Shown here: positions 29,615 to 36,802 of the stretch, one piece after another | How positions within the stretch are numbered: the first letter of the stretch is position 1 | Layout of the letters: each line of letters begins with the position of its first letter | Virus record (IMG/VR): IMGVR_UViG_3300033149_005319 | Location: 1 to 37,177 of that record | Source of the DNA: a virus | Reading direction: 5' to 3' (one strand) | DNA: 37,177 nt | The notes under the pieces: model-generated | The model's database searches: none | What the model was told of the DNA's origin: nothing | What the model saw: only the letters and a program-made list of their open reading frames with translations | Program-made: the position numbers and the translations under genes

Positions 29615-29679
29615 CCCCCAATCCCCAATCCCGAACCCCCAGCCCCGAACTCCCAATTGACGACTGATAACTGACGACG

Positions 29680-30465
29680 ATGGTTGTTGTCACCGAACTG
29701 ATCCAATCCCGCGTGCACGGCGAAGATTCCGTCGACCTGGTCTACTACGTCTCAGGTACCGGGGACGATTCGGCCGCCAAAACGGCCCTCTTGACGGTGG
29801 CCCCGATCACGTACGGCTCCCTGGTCCGCCGGCAGCCGGCGCTGGAGCCGGACGGCGTCGACGGCTGGCGGGCCAGCGTGCCTTACCGCCTGCGCGAAAA
29901 GCCCGAGACGGGCGACTCGTCGTTCAGTTTCGATACCGGTGGTGGTACTCAGCACATCACGCAGAGCCTCCAGACGATCTCCAAGACGCCGCGACCCGGT
30001 GACCCAGCGGCTGAGAATAAGGGCGCCATCGGCATTACCCACGACAACGTCGAGGGCGTGGACATCACCGTGCCGATCTACAACTTCGCCGAAACCCACT
30101 ACATGGCCACCGCCTCGGTCACCGGGGCGTACAAAGGCACCCTGTTTGCGCTGACCGGCAAGGTGAATAGCGGTGCCTTTCGGGGCTTCGCCGCCGGCGA
30201 GGTGCTGTTCCTCGGTGCCTCCGGCTCCAAGCGGGGCGAGGAAGATTGGGAGATCACCTTCCGTTTCGCCGCCAGCCCCAACGTAACGAACCTGGTGATC
30301 GGCGACATCACGGTGCCATCGAAGAAGGGCTGGGAGTACCTCTGGGTCCGCTACGTGGACACGGAAGATCCCGTCGCGCATATCCTAATCAAGCAACCGC
30401 AGACGGCCTACGTCGAGAAGGTCTATCATGACGGCGACTTCACGGGGCTGGGGATTGGAACTTAG
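29680..30465 (+). CDS. probable distal tail/baseplate protein
   Basis: A 261-residue protein, MVVVTELIQSRVHGEDSVDL..., right after the tape measure. Beta-rich; VDLVYYVSGTGDDSAAKTAL, TVPIYNFAETHYMATASVTG, EEDWEITFRFAASPNVTNLV. Position suggests a distal tail or tail-tip protein, but no family was recognised with certainty. No Shine-Dalgarno (GATAACTGACGACGATGG). Confidence 0.55.
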   Translation: MVVVTELIQSRVHGEDSVDLVYYVSGTGDDSAAKTALLTVAPITYGSLVRRQPALEPDGVDGWRASVPYRLREKPETGDSSFSFDTGGGTQHITQSLQTISKTPRPGDPAAENKGAIGITHDNVEGVDITVPIYNFAETHYMATASVTGAYKGTLFALTGKVNSGAFRGFAAGEVLFLGASGSKRGEEDWEITFRFAASPNVTNLVIGDITVPSKKGWEYLWVRYVDTEDPVAHILIKQPQTAYVEKVYHDGDFTGLGIGT

Positions 30466-30479
30466 CATTTCGGATTAAG

Positions 30480-30830
30480 ATGATGGTATTGGTTCTGGAG
30501 TCCGCTGAGTACGAATGGGGAGGTGGCCTTGCCGTGAGTAATGCGAAGCTGATCGAATTGCTGGACACCCAACCGTGGAAGGACTTGCCGGATAAGGCAA
30601 TTGCGGCCCGGCTTCGCAACGAGACGGTGGAGGTCGAACGCGAGGTGTGGTCCGAGCCCGAATTGCTCGGAACGGAGAAGGTGAAGATTCCGCTGGCCGA
30701 ACACCTCGGCCTCATCGGAATCGACGAAGGGCACGTTGCCCATGCCAGATTGCGAAAGGCATTCATCGCGGTGAACGGCAAGGGATTCCGCGAGAGGAAG
30801 AAGGAAAAAGAACATGGCCACGCAACTTAA
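30480..30830 (+). CDS. hypothetical protein in the tail-tip region
   Basis: A 116-residue product, MMVLVLESAEYEWGGGLAVS.... The middle (KLIELLDTQPWKDLPDKAIA, RLRNETVEVEREVW) looks like a helix-turn-helix with charged helices; the end is Lys/Glu-rich (FRERKKEKEHGHAT). Codon use is less GC-rich than in the head genes. It overlaps the next gene by 17 bases. A GTG at 30535 is another possible start. No known family. Confidence 0.5.
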   Translation: MMVLVLESAEYEWGGGLAVSNAKLIELLDTQPWKDLPDKAIAARLRNETVEVEREVWSEPELLGTEKVKIPLAEHLGLIGIDEGHVAHARLRKAFIAVNGKGFRERKKEKEHGHAT

Positions 30831-31290
30831 CATAAGCTACGGCTCGAAGGTGAACGTCGGCATTACGCTGGCAGGGCTGGCGGATGGTAACTGGCGGCAA
30901 TCCGCCGCGGTGGACAATTCCGGCAACAAGTACCTGGATGCGCTGGTCGGCGGCAAGATCAAGACGGGAAGCGGTTCCGGGGCCGGGGATTACGTGGATG
31001 CGTACGTATCCGGCTCGATTGACGGCGGCACGACGTTCGGCGGGGATTGCTCGGGCAGCGATTCAGCATACGCCGGCGAAGACAAGAACCTGACGTTCTT
31101 GAAACGCATCCATACGGAAGCGGCTGAAACGACCTTCGAGTTCGGCCCCTGGAGCATTGCGGCGGCTTTCGGTGGAGTGCTGCCTCGACACTGGGTGCTG
31201 GTATTCGACAACGAAAGCGATTCGACGCTGGATTCGACGCCCGCAAACCACGAGGTTCATTACCAAGGCATTATGCAGCAGGCCAGCTAA
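30814..31290 (+). CDS. tail-tip structural protein
   Basis: A 158-residue protein, MATQLNISYGSKVNVGITLA.... Gly/Ser/Asp-rich beta segments (GDYVDAYVSGSIDGGTTFGG), then TFEFGPWSIAAAFGGVLPRH and WVLVFDNESDSTLDSTPANH. The last part resembles small virion proteins found in many phages near fibres. Start follows GAGGAAGAAGGAAAAAGAAC, a good binding site. Directly followed by the LamG gene (TAAGTG). Confidence 0.55.
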   Translation: MATQLNISYGSKVNVGITLAGLADGNWRQSAAVDNSGNKYLDALVGGKIKTGSGSGAGDYVDAYVSGSIDGGTTFGGDCSGSDSAYAGEDKNLTFLKRIHTEAAETTFEFGPWSIAAAFGGVLPRHWVLVFDNESDSTLDSTPANHEVHYQGIMQQAS

Positions 31291-32202
31291 GTGAGCTACG
31301 TTAAGCCTACACAACCGTTTCTGCGAAAAGGCCACCCGCTGAACGACGGGCTGGTGGCGGCGTGGTTGCTTGGAGAGGGAGGCGGCGATACTACGCGGGA
31401 TTTGTCTGGCAGAAGTCTTCACGGGACGCTGGTAAACGGGCCGACGTGGGTGGTGACGCCGTATGGGTGGGGGCTGAAATTCAATAACACGTCGCATCAA
31501 TACGTGCAGTTGCCGGACGAGACATCCGAGATGCTCGGTGGCTCTTCGGCGGTAACGGTCTCGGTCTGGGTGAAACGAACTGCGACGGGTGAACTCGACC
31601 AAATCTTGGACCTGACGATTTCCTCGACGTTTTCCAAACTCTCGCTACGTTTTCTGGCAGACAACAGGATTCGAGTCGGCGGCCGTTCGACTTACCCGGA
31701 AGATTTCCAATTCAAGAACACCACCACCACGTGGACCGACGCCCAGTGGCATCACGTTGCCGCGACGCTCGACTTGCCGGCGGACGAGATTACGATCTAC
31801 GTGGACGGCCTCCAACAGGCGACCAGTGGAAGCAGTGGAAGCCCTTCGTGGGCCAACGAGGTTTTCAGCGCGGCGGTGGGTTCTCGGCAAACCGTCGGGG
31901 CGGCCGTGTCCGGGAGCAATCCGCTTAATGGCCGAATTGCCATGCTAGCCATTTACAATCGTGCCCTCACCCCCGCCGAAATCCGCACGCTAGCCCGATT
32001 GGACGACGATCCGTGGGAACAGTGGCGCCCGCGCTCGCAGGCGTGGTATCCGTTTTTGGGCCCCAGCATCGTTCCTGGCCCCTACCGAGTTGCGGGCACG
32101 GCATTCTTCACCCCCGGTCGAGAAGCCGGCCAGACGTTTTCCCCCGGACAACGAGCCGGTGGAATCTATCTCCCCGGCGCAACGGCCGGACACGCCGTGT
32201 AA
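31291..32202 (+). CDS. LamG/concanavalin-fold protein, probable receptor-binding
   Basis: A 303-residue protein, start GTG at 31291 directly after the preceding stop. Residues about 18-240 form a LamG-like jellyroll: GLVAAWLLGEGGGDTTRDLS, VTVSVWVKRTATGELDQILD, WHHVAATLDLPADEITIYVD, GRIAMLAIYNRALTPAEIRT, the classical motif sequence. The C-terminus repeats FFTPGREAGQTFSPGQRAG and YLPGATAG. Likely binds host surface sugars. Third positions are less GC-rich than in head genes, so it may have been exchanged with other phages. Confidence 0.8.
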   Translation: MSYVKPTQPFLRKGHPLNDGLVAAWLLGEGGGDTTRDLSGRSLHGTLVNGPTWVVTPYGWGLKFNNTSHQYVQLPDETSEMLGGSSAVTVSVWVKRTATGELDQILDLTISSTFSKLSLRFLADNRIRVGGRSTYPEDFQFKNTTTTWTDAQWHHVAATLDLPADEITIYVDGLQQATSGSSGSPSWANEVFSAAVGSRQTVGAAVSGSNPLNGRIAMLAIYNRALTPAEIRTLARLDDDPWEQWRPRSQAWYPFLGPSIVPGPYRVAGTAFFTPGREAGQTFSPGQRAGGIYLPGATAGHAV

Positions 32203-32225
32203 ATCGATAGCAGAAAACCCATACC

Positions 32226-32621
32226 ATGAATGCATCGGACACCCAGGGCGTTGTTTTTGATTCCGCGACGGCCACACTGCTTGCGCGGGTGGTCGGTTGG
32301 GACGGCACCGCCGTGACCCAGACAAGCCTGTCGTCAATCGTCTATTCGATCTTTCTGCTCGATGACAGTGATCCTGATGCGCGAACAGACGTGGACGGCC
32401 ACACTGATGTCGAATTGAGGATTGCCGACGTGATTTGTGATAGCCTCCAAACCGACGACCTATGGACCGTCGATGCCACCGGCTACAACTTCCGCCATAC
32501 GATCGACATTTCCGAAAACCCGGCCTTCGCCGCGGCCGGCCGTCGCTATTTGGTCGAATACACGTTGACGCCCACCAGCGGTCAGATCGTGTTGGTCCGT
32601 TTTCGAGTCAACGTTATCTGA
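32226..32621 (+). CDS. small tail protein (131 aa)
   Basis: A 131-residue beta-rich protein, MNASDTQGVVFDSATATLLA..., with GTAVTQTSLSSIVYSIFLLD and YLVEYTLTPTSGQIVLVRFR. The sandwich-like pattern fits a virion protein between tail tip and fibre. Codons are moderately AT-richer, like its upstream neighbour. No family recognised. It is followed by a family C-like spacer (ACTGAGCACCGATAACTCCC). Confidence 0.55.
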   Translation: MNASDTQGVVFDSATATLLARVVGWDGTAVTQTSLSSIVYSIFLLDDSDPDARTDVDGHTDVELRIADVICDSLQTDDLWTVDATGYNFRHTIDISENPAFAAAGRRYLVEYTLTPTSGQIVLVRFRVNVI

Positions 32622-32646
32622 ATAACTGAGCACCGATAACTCCCCC

Positions 32647-34128
32647 GTGGACACCATGAAAAAGGTCCAACCGGGCGATCGAATGAACATCCCGGCCGAG
32701 ACCTTCAACACATTCATCGACGCGGCCCGGGCGATGAAGGCCCGGCAGCAGGACCGCGGGCAGGGCGCCCGGGACGCCTTCCCGCAGGCGACCATCGTGC
32801 TGTGCAAGAACAACTCCGGCACCGATCGGGCCCGGTTCGACGTGTTGGGGGTCGATGCGCCGATCATCGCCTTGGCCGACAACGCCGCCGAGTTCAAGCG
32901 ACGACCCACCACGGCCGGCTCGACGCCCAGTGTGGCCGATCACTACGGCCGTTTCGTGATCCTCCAGGAGCCGGTGGCCGAGGGCAAAATCGGCCGGGCC
33001 TGCGTCAGCGGGATCACGATCGCCAAGGTCCACGTGGCCGCCGAGTGGCACATCCGCGCCGACGTCCGCCAGGACGACGCCACTTGCCTCCAGAGCGACA
33101 CGCACGGTTCGGCCATGATCCTCTGGAAAGAGTCCGGCACCGGGTTGAAATGGGCCGTGGTCAAGATCGGGCTACCTTGTCGCGCTCAAGCCGACGAGGG
33201 CTTTTGGGCCGAGCTCGGCTCGGCCAGCGACTTGGGCAACGACCGCTGGTCCTACGCGTTTACCGAGGTCGAGCATACCGGCGCCGGCTACGACGGGTGG
33301 GCCACGAAGACGGGCGGCCGATCCGGCACGGCCTACAACACGATCGAAGACATGAACGACGGGGCTGGTGTGGAGGGCAACGGCGTCGATCTTGGCACGC
33401 TCGATACTCCGACCTACCTGCCGGCCGCCTCCGGTGCGATCGTTTGGATGCACGAGCTCAAGCACGACACGGGATCGACGCCGCGGATCGAGTACTGGTT
33501 CCAGTACGAGAACGAGGTCACCTGGTCGTCCGGCGGCACGACCTACGCCGGCGTCCACCAGACCGACCGGTATCTGTTCGACACGTTGAGCGTCCTGAGT
33601 CTTGATTGGGCGACTCGTTACCTTTGCGACGGCTCTGGCAACACCGCCGTGGATTGGGACGAGCGGTATCTCCAAGACAGTTCCTCGTACACCGCGGTGG
33701 ATTGGGGGAGCCGCGCCCTGAAAGACGGCAGCGGCGTAACGGCCGTGGATTGGCACTACCGCCGATGGCAAGACGACTACGGTGTGATCGTCGGCAATTG
33801 GAGCAACCAGATGCTCTACGACGGCACGCCGAAACAATCCATCGACTGGGGAAATCGCGACCTGTACGACAGCAACGAAGTCTGTGTAGGAAGCTGGCAG
33901 TCGCTCGAACTCTACGACGGCGGGCCGTATCTATCGATCGACTGGGGCCACCGCCAACTGATCGGCAGCGACGGGTACGCAGCGATCATCGACTGGGGAT
34001 CGCTCGGCTCGACCTACGGCACGCCGACGATCAACGGCACCTACACCGGCGGGCTCTACGACTCGAACAACAACCTGATCGCCGACGTGGAAAACGGCCT
34101 GATCTGCAACGTCTACTATCCCAGTTGA
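32647..34128 (+). CDS. tail fibre protein with eight 16-residue repeats
   Basis: 493 residues from GTG 32647 or 490 from ATG 32656. The N-terminal part KKVQPGDRMNIPAETFNTFI shares a motif with the small protein at 2747. A beta region follows (about 40-310). Residues about 318-447 contain eight repeats of 16 residues of the type (S/T)(I/V)DWxxRxLxDxxGx, for example TAVDWGSRALKDGSGV, probably a triple-stranded beta-solenoid shaft. The C-terminus (GGLYDSNNNLIADVENGLIC) ends the gene. This is the last gene of the late operon. Likely trimeric fibre. Confidence 0.75.
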   Translation: MDTMKKVQPGDRMNIPAETFNTFIDAARAMKARQQDRGQGARDAFPQATIVLCKNNSGTDRARFDVLGVDAPIIALADNAAEFKRRPTTAGSTPSVADHYGRFVILQEPVAEGKIGRACVSGITIAKVHVAAEWHIRADVRQDDATCLQSDTHGSAMILWKESGTGLKWAVVKIGLPCRAQADEGFWAELGSASDLGNDRWSYAFTEVEHTGAGYDGWATKTGGRSGTAYNTIEDMNDGAGVEGNGVDLGTLDTPTYLPAASGAIVWMHELKHDTGSTPRIEYWFQYENEVTWSSGGTTYAGVHQTDRYLFDTLSVLSLDWATRYLCDGSGNTAVDWDERYLQDSSSYTAVDWGSRALKDGSGVTAVDWHYRRWQDDYGVIVGNWSNQMLYDGTPKQSIDWGNRDLYDSNEVCVGSWQSLELYDGGPYLSIDWGHRQLIGSDGYAAIIDWGSLGSTYGTPTINGTYTGGLYDSNNNLIADVENGLICNVYYPS

Positions 34129-34150
34129 TCAACTCCGCTCATCTTTCCAA

Positions 34151-34222
34151 CCTCCGTGCCCCTCCGCGTCCTCCGTGGTAGAATCCGAGGCCTCACCACA
34201 GAGGACACCGAGGACACGGAGG
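34151..34222. terminator. family F hairpin (CCTCCGTG..CACGGAGG) at the end of the late operon
   Basis: Arms of about 28 bases (CCTCCGTGCCCCTCCGCGTC.. and ..CACCGAGGACACGGAGG) with a short loop, several mismatches. A second, better matched copy is at 36126-36177. Such hairpins are common as dispersed bidirectional terminator-like units. Confidence 0.5.
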
Positions 34223-34325
34223 AATCCTTCGATCCTGGCCCCGTGACCGGCCATTTCTCGCGAAATAGTCTCGCGCTGCCTGGACGGCGACCTGAAGACA
34301 AGATCGGATTTGGGCCCTCGACAGC

Positions 34326-34353
34326 CGCGGGACAATTCCCGAATTGTCCCGCG
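34326..34353. promoter_or_regulatory. 12-bp perfect inverted repeat, possible operator
   Basis: CGCGGGACAATT (34326-34337) and AATTGTCCCGCG (34342-34353), 4-base centre. There is no T-run, so an operator seems more likely than a terminator. It is about 115 bp upstream of the promoter at 34468. Confidence 0.45.
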
Positions 34354-34467
34354 CGGACCCTCCCCCCGCGTGGTAACCTGGGCAATTTGCATCGCTCTTC
34401 TTCGGCTTTCCCGCGTTTTGGGCCGAAAAAAATTATGGAAATTTTGGCGATTTTCCCCGTGGATCCC

Positions 34468-34495
34468 TTGCAAACTCTGTCGAGAGCGATATAAT
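34468..34495 (+). promoter_or_regulatory. sigma70-type promoter
   Basis: TTGCAA (34468-34473), 16-bp spacer, TATAAT (34490-34495). It drives the gene starting at 34559 (or 34520). Confidence 0.65.
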
Positions 34496-34558
34496 AAAGG
34501 CAGACGTGAGGGGAAAAAAATGAGAGAACGCCAGACCCAAGCACGAAAGGGAGAAACA

Positions 34559-35311
34559 ATGAATGCCTTCGATATCGGCAAGAACTCGGCCGGCCGATTG
34601 ATCAGCCGCCGGGACCGCGCCGCCTTGCTGCGTGAGGCCGGGATCGAGCCGACCAGCGAGACGGTGGAGGCTTTCGAGGCTGGGCGGACCGCTGGCGAGG
34701 CCCAGGCGGCCCGCGAGGCCGAACAGACCGCCCGGCAGAATCGGGCCGCCTGCGAGGCAGCCGGCATCACGATCGTCAGGACAGGCCGCTACCTGGTCGC
34801 GCATGGCATCGATTACCGGCTATCGCAGGTCCTCGGCCAGATCGGCTGGAAGTGGGATCCGCAAAATAAGGTACGGTGCCGCGGCTACCGCAAGGACGGC
34901 ACGGTGGAAATCGAGGCATTCAACGCTCTGGCTGCGGAGTTGAACCGAGTTCACCTCGACGACCTGCAGACGGACTTCGAACGAGAGATCACGAAGGACG
35001 TGGAGCCGGATTGGCCTACCTATCGTCGCGTCCTGGAGGCGGCGATGCGAGTCGTCGAATTCACGGACGCCCGGCGGTATGGCGATTGGAAAGACGTGGA
35101 CCTCTTCAAGAACGCCGCTGCCGACCTGGTGAATATGTTGAACGAAATCCGATTCGATGCCGAGTCGGCGGTCGGAAAGATCGTCGAAGAGTGCCTGTGC
35201 GGCGGTCGGCCGCGGATGACGGCAAGGCAGGCCAAGCTGATCGCCGTGACGGCCGGCAAGCATGTCGCCTTGACCGGCTCCCGAAAAGGCGAGGCCGTCA
35301 CCCGAAGGTGA
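34559..35311 (+). CDS. hypothetical protein with own promoter and terminator, likely prophage-expressed
   Basis: A 250-residue protein. ATG 34559 follows AAAGGGAGA at ideal distance; ATG 34520 in the same frame is only 25 bases after the -10 and has a poorer site. Residues about 5-75 are a charged helical region (RRDRAALLREAGIEP, EAFEAGRTAGEAQAAREAEQ), then a mixed part (YLVAHGIDYRLSQVLGQIGW) and a helical C-terminal half (YRRVLEAAMRVVEF, LVNMLNEIRFDAESAVGKIV). No family recognised. It is monocistronic: promoter upstream, terminator hairpin overlapping its stop codon. Such an isolated gene at the edge of a prophage is often a moron, for instance for superinfection immunity; this is inference. 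Confidence 0.65.
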   Translation: MNAFDIGKNSAGRLISRRDRAALLREAGIEPTSETVEAFEAGRTAGEAQAAREAEQTARQNRAACEAAGITIVRTGRYLVAHGIDYRLSQVLGQIGWKWDPQNKVRCRGYRKDGTVEIEAFNALAAELNRVHLDDLQTDFEREITKDVEPDWPTYRRVLEAAMRVVEFTDARRYGDWKDVDLFKNAAADLVNMLNEIRFDAESAVGKIVEECLCGGRPRMTARQAKLIAVTAGKHVALTGSRKGEAVTRR

Positions 35312-35318
35312 CGGCCTC
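35291..35318 (+). terminator. rho-independent-type terminator hairpin
   Basis: GAGGCCGTCACC (35291-35302) and GGTGACGGCCTC (35307-35318), perfect 12-bp arms around the loop CGAA. Only a short T-rich part follows (TGTG). It contains the stop codon of the preceding gene. Confidence 0.7.
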
Positions 35319-35385
35319 TGTGCATCCGAGCGACTTGCGTCGCGCAAGGCAAACACTCAGTATAACCTGACGCGGAGAAAAATCA

Positions 35386-35580
35386 ATGGCCAAGAAAAAG
35401 CGACCCGACGGCCGGGCGAAACCGCGCAAATCGCCTGAAAGCAAACGCCAGCGGCTGCTGCGGATCCGCTGCACGGCGGCCGAGGAAGCGGCGATCAAAG
35501 AGGTGGCCGAACTGCTCGGCCTGACGCTCTCCGACTATGTCGTCACCAGCAGCATCGGGCGGCGGTTACCCAAAGAATAA
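35386..35580 (+). CDS. ribbon-helix-helix DNA-binding protein
   Basis: A 64-residue protein with a basic N-terminus (MAKKKRPDGRAKPRKSPESK) followed by an RHH fold: strand RLLRIRCT, helix AAEEAAIKEVAELLG, helix TLSDYVVTSSIGRR. The pattern resembles mobilisation-type (MobC/NikA) or antitoxin RHH proteins. GCGGAGAAAAATCA before ATG contains a usable site; TATAAC at 35361-35366 is a possible -10. Followed by the excisionase-like gene, ten bases away, so the two probably act together at attP. Confidence 0.75.
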   Translation: MAKKKRPDGRAKPRKSPESKRQRLLRIRCTAAEEAAIKEVAELLGLTLSDYVVTSSIGRRLPKE

Positions 35581-35590
35581 GGATTGAAAC

Positions 35591-35821
35591 GTGAAGGAAT
35601 TGCTCAACACCCGGAAAGCCGCCCAGCGGCTGCGAGTCTCGGTCAGCCGCGTGAAGCAATTTGCCCAGGAGGGCCGGATCGGGCGAAAGCACGGCAGCCG
35701 GGACTGGCTATTTACCCCGGAGGAATTGGCACGCTTCGCCAAAACACCGCGGCCGCGCGGTCGGCGGCCGAAGAAAAAGAAAACCCGGAAGAAATCAGAA
35801 ATCAGAAATCACAAATCCTAA
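35591..35821 (+). CDS. xis: excisionase-like HTH (MerR-type/HTH_17) protein
   Basis: A 76-residue protein starting with GTG 35591. LLNTRKAAQRLRVSVSRVKQ, then FAQEGRIGRKHGSRDWLFTP and EELARFAKTPRPRGRRPKKK is the small winged helix of excisionases and plasmid/prophage regulators. The basic tail is extended by repeat-derived residues (KSEIRNHKS). In the circular genome it lies about 1.5 kb from attP and 3 kb from the integrase, as expected of a recombination directionality factor. Confidence 0.7.
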   Translation: MKELLNTRKAAQRLRVSVSRVKQFAQEGRIGRKHGSRDWLFTPEELARFAKTPRPRGRRPKKKKTRKKSEIRNHKS

Positions 35822-35898
35822 ATCCCAAAACGGCCCGGCGCGGCTGGCATCGCCCGGGCCCGGCCACACCTTTCAGCCTTTAGCAGACGAGGTGCGAC

Positions 35899-36096
35899 AT
35901 GCGGAGGATACTGCGGATCGTCCTGGTGGTCAACCTGGCCTTGCCGGGTTGTACCGGTGAATTCCAGTGGAACATCGAACCGCCGCTGGCGAAGAAGACG
36001 GCCGAGAAGACGCCCGATCCCCCCGGGCAGCGATCGGTTATCCGTCGATCGCCGGCACCCTTGCCCTCGCGGGACCACAAGCATCCGGGCTGGTGA
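35899..36096 (+). CDS. small lipoprotein
   Basis: A 65-residue protein with a basic start MRRILRIVLVVNLALPGC: a signal peptide and lipobox (LPGC, Cys18), then TGEFQWNIEPPLAKKTAEKT and a Pro/Arg-rich polar tail. Expected to be a lipid-anchored envelope protein. Among right-end prophage genes such proteins often block adsorption or DNA entry by related phages; an o-spanin is an alternative, though no i-spanin partner is evident. ACGAGGTGCGAC before ATG holds GAGG. Confidence 0.6.
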   Translation: MRRILRIVLVVNLALPGCTGEFQWNIEPPLAKKTAEKTPDPPGQRSVIRRSPAPLPSRDHKHPGW

Positions 36097-36125
36097 CAAC
36101 CGCCTGCCGGACGTCGCTCCGTGCA

Positions 36126-36177
36126 CCTCCGTGTCCTCTGTGGTACAATCTCCAACTCACCACAGAGGACACCGAGG
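36126..36177. terminator. family F hairpin, copy 2
   Basis: CCTCCGTGTCCTCTGTGGT (36126-36144) and ACCACAGAGGACACCGAGG (36159-36177): 18 of 19 pairs, 14-base loop. It lies between the lipoprotein gene and the 35-residue membrane protein; its right arm reaches nearly to the ATG of the latter. Confidence 0.6.
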
Positions 36178-36189
36178 GCACCGAGGAAG

Positions 36190-36297
36190 ATGTTCCGATC
36201 GAGAGACCAGCGCTGGGGCTACTACGTGCTGGCCGGCGCGATGACCCTGATCGCGGCGGCCATCTACAACTGGCTGCGGTTCTTGGGCCTTCTCTGA
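36190..36297 (+). CDS. 35-residue single-TM protein
   Basis: ATG 36190: MFRSRDQRWGYYVLAGAMTL, then IAAAIYNWLRFLGLL. A basic start and one hydrophobic helix (about 11-35) with aromatic residues at the borders fit a small inner membrane protein. GAGGAAG overlaps the start closely. It is convergent with and overlaps the - strand membrane-protein gene by 34 bases. Real expression is likely given its composition but unproved; role unknown. Confidence 0.5.
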   Translation: MFRSRDQRWGYYVLAGAMTLIAAAIYNWLRFLGLL

Positions 36298-36731
36298 GGC
36301 GGCTTGGTTGGCGCGGACGCTTCGCCGAGGTACCTCAGCGCCTCTTCCTCCTCCGCCTCGGTGGATGGCGACAACGGTCGCGCTGCCGGATTCTGTGCCG
36401 CGACGCGCGGTTCCGCTCGCCTTCGCTGGTCGTTCTGCCGCTGGGCTTCGTGGAACGCCTGGTGAATGCCCCAGTACCAGACGGCCAGTCCGGCCGCCAC
36501 GGCCAACAGGCCGAGGACCATAGCCTGGTCGGGCAACGCGGCGTCCAGGCCCATCAACTTGCCGCTCAGCACGATCGCGAATCGCGAGGCGCAGAACACC
36601 GCGCCAAGCCACAGGGCATTGAGCAGAAGCCCGAGCCCGATCTGGCCGTTGTAGATCTGCCCCAGACCCGAGACCAAAAAACTCAGCACAGCGGCCGTAC
36701 CCGGGTTGACCGGGGGATCCTGCCGTCTCAT
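36264..36731 (-). CDS. TM2-like multi-pass membrane protein
   Basis: A 155-residue protein on the - strand. PGTAAVLSFLVSGLGQIYNG then QIGLGLLLNALWLGAVFCAS matches the TM2-type pattern (AxLLSFxxxGxGQxYxGQ). Further helices follow (about 65-92, QAMVLGLLAVAAGLAVWYWG), then a charged disordered tail with a Glu run (SPSTEAEEEEALRYL). The promoter TTGCAC-17-TAGAAT lies 43 bases upstream. Genes of this kind in prophages are candidates for superinfection exclusion; otherwise simply a cargo gene of host origin. ATG 36731 is the first sensible start. Confidence 0.75.
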   Translation of the reverse strand: MRRQDPPVNPGTAAVLSFLVSGLGQIYNGQIGLGLLLNALWLGAVFCASRFAIVLSGKLMGLDAALPDQAMVLGLLAVAAGLAVWYWGIHQAFHEAQRQNDQRRRAEPRVAAQNPAARPLSPSTEAEEEEALRYLGEASAPTKPPQRRPKNRSQL

Positions 36732-36773
36732 GATGCACCCCCGTTTGGCGATGGAGTTCAGAAAACGGCCGTC

Positions 36774-36802
36774 ATTCTAGCGGGCCGATCGGCCGCGTGC
36801 AA
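36774..36802 (-). promoter_or_regulatory. sigma70-type promoter of the TM2-like gene
   Basis: On the - strand: TTGCAC (36797-36802), 17-bp spacer with palindrome GGCCGATCGGCC, TAGAAT (36774-36779). Confidence 0.65.

Larger units (their letters stand above)
34129..34558. other. 430-bp non-coding region between late operon and right-end genes
   Basis: No gene seen. It holds a family F hairpin (34151-34222), a 12-bp perfect inverted repeat (34326-34353), an A/T-rich stretch and a sigma70-type promoter (34468-34495). Confidence 0.7.
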
